From Glaciecola blandensis (lineage in GTDB: Bacteria > Pseudomonadota > Gammaproteobacteria > Enterobacterales > Alteromonadaceae): DNA of 64,000 bases. A program made the position numbers and the translations under genes. Shown here piece by piece: positions 62,677-64,000 of the stretch; the stretch's first letter is position 1, and each line of letters opens with the position of its first letter. Location: assembly GCF_031846165.1 (NCBI RefSeq), contig NZ_JAVRIE010000002.1, positions 124,001 to 188,000 of the forward strand, written 5' to 3'. Under the pieces are notes generated by a model. The model had not been told where the DNA came from. It was given only the letters and a program-made list of their open reading frames with translations, and did no database searches.

Positions 62677-63571
62677 GGAAAGTACTTCAGAGGCGCCTCA
62701 AAATGATAAAAATAAAGGTATAGGAATAGTTATTCTTGTTGAAGACAAAGACCGAATCGAGCCAAGTGAGGACGCAAAAGCCTTATCGACTGAAACCGGT
62801 TTTCCAATAGTGACTCAAGCTGCTGTAACAAGAGCCACATCTCCTAAAAAGGGCGCGAAGCGAGATAAAAGAACAACGACGACGCCATTTCTTTCAGCAG
62901 ATGCCCTATGGCAGTTAGTCTATACCGCTGAGGGTTTGTCCTTGCGCTTGAGTAACGAACCTAGCTGGGGAGATATTCGTGTTGATTTTGCATCTGCCGC
63001 ACTAAACTACCGCAAGCTTCATGGCGGCGGGCGCAATGAAGCAATAGCCAAAGCGATAGGAATTAAAGGTAAAACATCATTGTCGGTAATCGATTGTACT
63101 GCAGGTATGGGAAACGATAGCTTTGTGATGGCTTCGGTTGGTGCTGAAGTGACGATGCTTGAACGGAGCCCAGTGATCGCCGCTTTACTGGAAGATGCCC
63201 TTAAACGAGCACAAGATATTCCAGAGCTTGCGGAACGCTTGAGTCTAGTCAAATCGGATGCTTACGATTACATTGCAAAGCATACATCAGGCGCCGAGAA
63301 AGCCCTAGCAGATGTGATTTACCTTGATCCAATGTTCCCACATAAAAAGAAATCGGCACTGGTGAAAAAGGAAATGCGCGCTTTTCAGCAATTGTTAGGC
63401 GCCGATATGGATAGCACTGAACTTCTAGAACTGGCGCTCAAGCATGCCGGTAGTCGCGTTGTCGTCAAAAGACCCAGTTATGCAGAGCCTATAGCCTTGC
63501 AAAGTGGCCGTAAGCCGGATACTGAGATTACCTCTAAGAAACATAGATTTGATGTGTATATTCAGCACTGA
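62663..63571 (+). CDS. rsmJ: 16S rRNA (guanine-1516-N2)-methyltransferase RsmJ
   Basis: The 302-residue protein has the RsmJ core: RVDFASAALNYRKLHGGG near 112, IAKAIGIKGK, DCTAGMGNDSFVMASVGAEV near 141, DPMFPHKKKSALVKKEMR near 221 and VVVKRPSY. It is about 50 residues longer than E. coli RsmJ because of an acidic start and a lysine-rich stretch (SPKKGAKRDKR) near 61. It overlaps recG by 14 bases; ATG 62669 is an alternative start. Confidence 0.94.
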   Translation: MEMRKESTSEAPQNDKNKGIGIVILVEDKDRIEPSEDAKALSTETGFPIVTQAAVTRATSPKKGAKRDKRTTTTPFLSADALWQLVYTAEGLSLRLSNEPSWGDIRVDFASAALNYRKLHGGGRNEAIAKAIGIKGKTSLSVIDCTAGMGNDSFVMASVGAEVTMLERSPVIAALLEDALKRAQDIPELAERLSLVKSDAYDYIAKHTSGAEKALADVIYLDPMFPHKKKSALVKKEMRAFQQLLGADMDSTELLELALKHAGSRVVVKRPSYAEPIALQSGRKPDTEITSKKHRFDVYIQH

Positions 63572-63702
63572 TAGGTTACACTTTTGCACCTTCAGCACGT
63601 AGCATGTGCGTTAGTGAAACCTGTAAATTAAGCAGTTCAAACTATTATAAGACTCAAGCCAGTTTGGCGGGAGTTGTGTTCACAATAAAAAACGGAGATC
63701 CC

Positions 63703-64000
63703 ATGATTGAAGTCGGCGGTACTTTACCAGAAGCAGTATTTAGTGTGTTACAAAATGGCGAAATGAAAAACCCTAATACTGGCACCCTATTCAGTGACAA
63801 AAAAGTGGTCGTGTTTGCCGTTCCAGGTGCGTTTACACCTACGTGTTCAGCTGCCCATTTACCCGGTTTTGTTACACTAGCTGATAAAATTAAAGCGAAG
63901 GGTGTAGATGAAATCATTTGCATTTCAGTGAATGATGCCTTTGTAATGGATGCATGGGGAAAATCTCACAACGCCAGTGAATTAACCATGCTAGCCGATG
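63703..64000 (+). CDS. Peroxiredoxin (Prx5/redoxin type), 3' end missing
   Basis: The visible 99 residues contain VVVFAVPGAFTPTCS with the peroxidatic Cys near 48 and HLPGFV after it, the hybrid/Prx5 signature, then ICISVNDAFVMDAWG. It reduces hydrogen peroxide and alkyl peroxides in the cytosol; no signal peptide is present. CGGAG precedes the ATG. The gene runs past the window edge. Confidence 0.92.
   Translation, partial: MIEVGGTLPEAVFSVLQNGEMKNPNTGTLFSDKKVVVFAVPGAFTPTCSAAHLPGFVTLADKIKAKGVDEIICISVNDAFVMDAWGKSHNASELTMLAD

Overview
The window looks like a chromosomal segment of a marine-type gammaproteobacterium, moderately AT-rich. The best anchors are the gmk-rpoZ-spoT-(ridA)-trmH-recG block, the hemCDXY block, an alpha-2-macroglobulin/pbpC pair, several S9 peptidases and a GlyGly-CTERM protein; together they suggest an Alteromonadales- or Kangiella-like genome, but no rRNA gene is present to fix the taxon. 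I see no tRNA or rRNA genes, no insertion sequence, no prophage and no CRISPR array. Gene density is high and most genes run in short operons.

Layout. 1-5.5 kb: two serine peptidases of family S9 (the first cut by the window edge), a cytochrome b561 and a small predicted outer-membrane barrel. 5.6-10.1 kb: a catabolic-looking island of class II aldolase and enolase-superfamily dehydratase on the plus strand, facing a lactonase-like amidohydrolase, an SDR dehydrogenase and a secreted protein on the minus strand, as expected for oxidative sugar-acid use. 10.3-15.4 kb: a periplasmic M16 protease, then a GbsR/MarR-type regulator preceded by a perfect 48-bp palindrome, an SMT-like methyltransferase and a small membrane protein. 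15.5-20.6 kb: a beta-propeller protein, an aspartoacylase-like metalloenzyme, a family 3 solute-binding lipoprotein, a compact intergenic repeat region and a barrel-like protein facing an acyltransferase.

20.8-33 kb: a DNA methyltransferase translationally coupled to a NYN nuclease, a DUF3185 protein, a DUF547 protein, a divergent LysR/DJ-1 pair with a 22-bp palindrome between them, a BASS transporter behind an RND efflux pump, cytidine deaminase and a repeat-built lipoprotein. 33.2-42.7 kb: a 2009-residue alpha-2-macroglobulin with a thioester site, penicillin-binding protein 1C and an exported cyclophilin with a GlyGly-CTERM tail. 43-47.4 kb: a four-gene signalling cassette in which a HTH/pseudo-receiver protein, a PhnD-like binding protein, a histidine kinase and a response regulator with a decayed HD-GYP domain are tightly linked.

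47.4-52.7 kb: a minus-strand operon cyaY-esterase-hemC-hemD-hemX-hemY joining iron handling to tetrapyrrole synthesis. 52.7-64 kb: gmk, rpoZ, spoT, ridA and trmH, then an exported thioredoxin-fold protein and two tandem TPR paralogues, then recG, rsmJ and the beginning of a peroxiredoxin gene. The points most worth a second look are the signalling cassette, the palindrome-controlled methyltransferase unit, the methyltransferase/NYN pair, a TonB-receptor-like motif inside the macroglobulin, and the two-sided tandem repeat at 18.75-18.98 kb.
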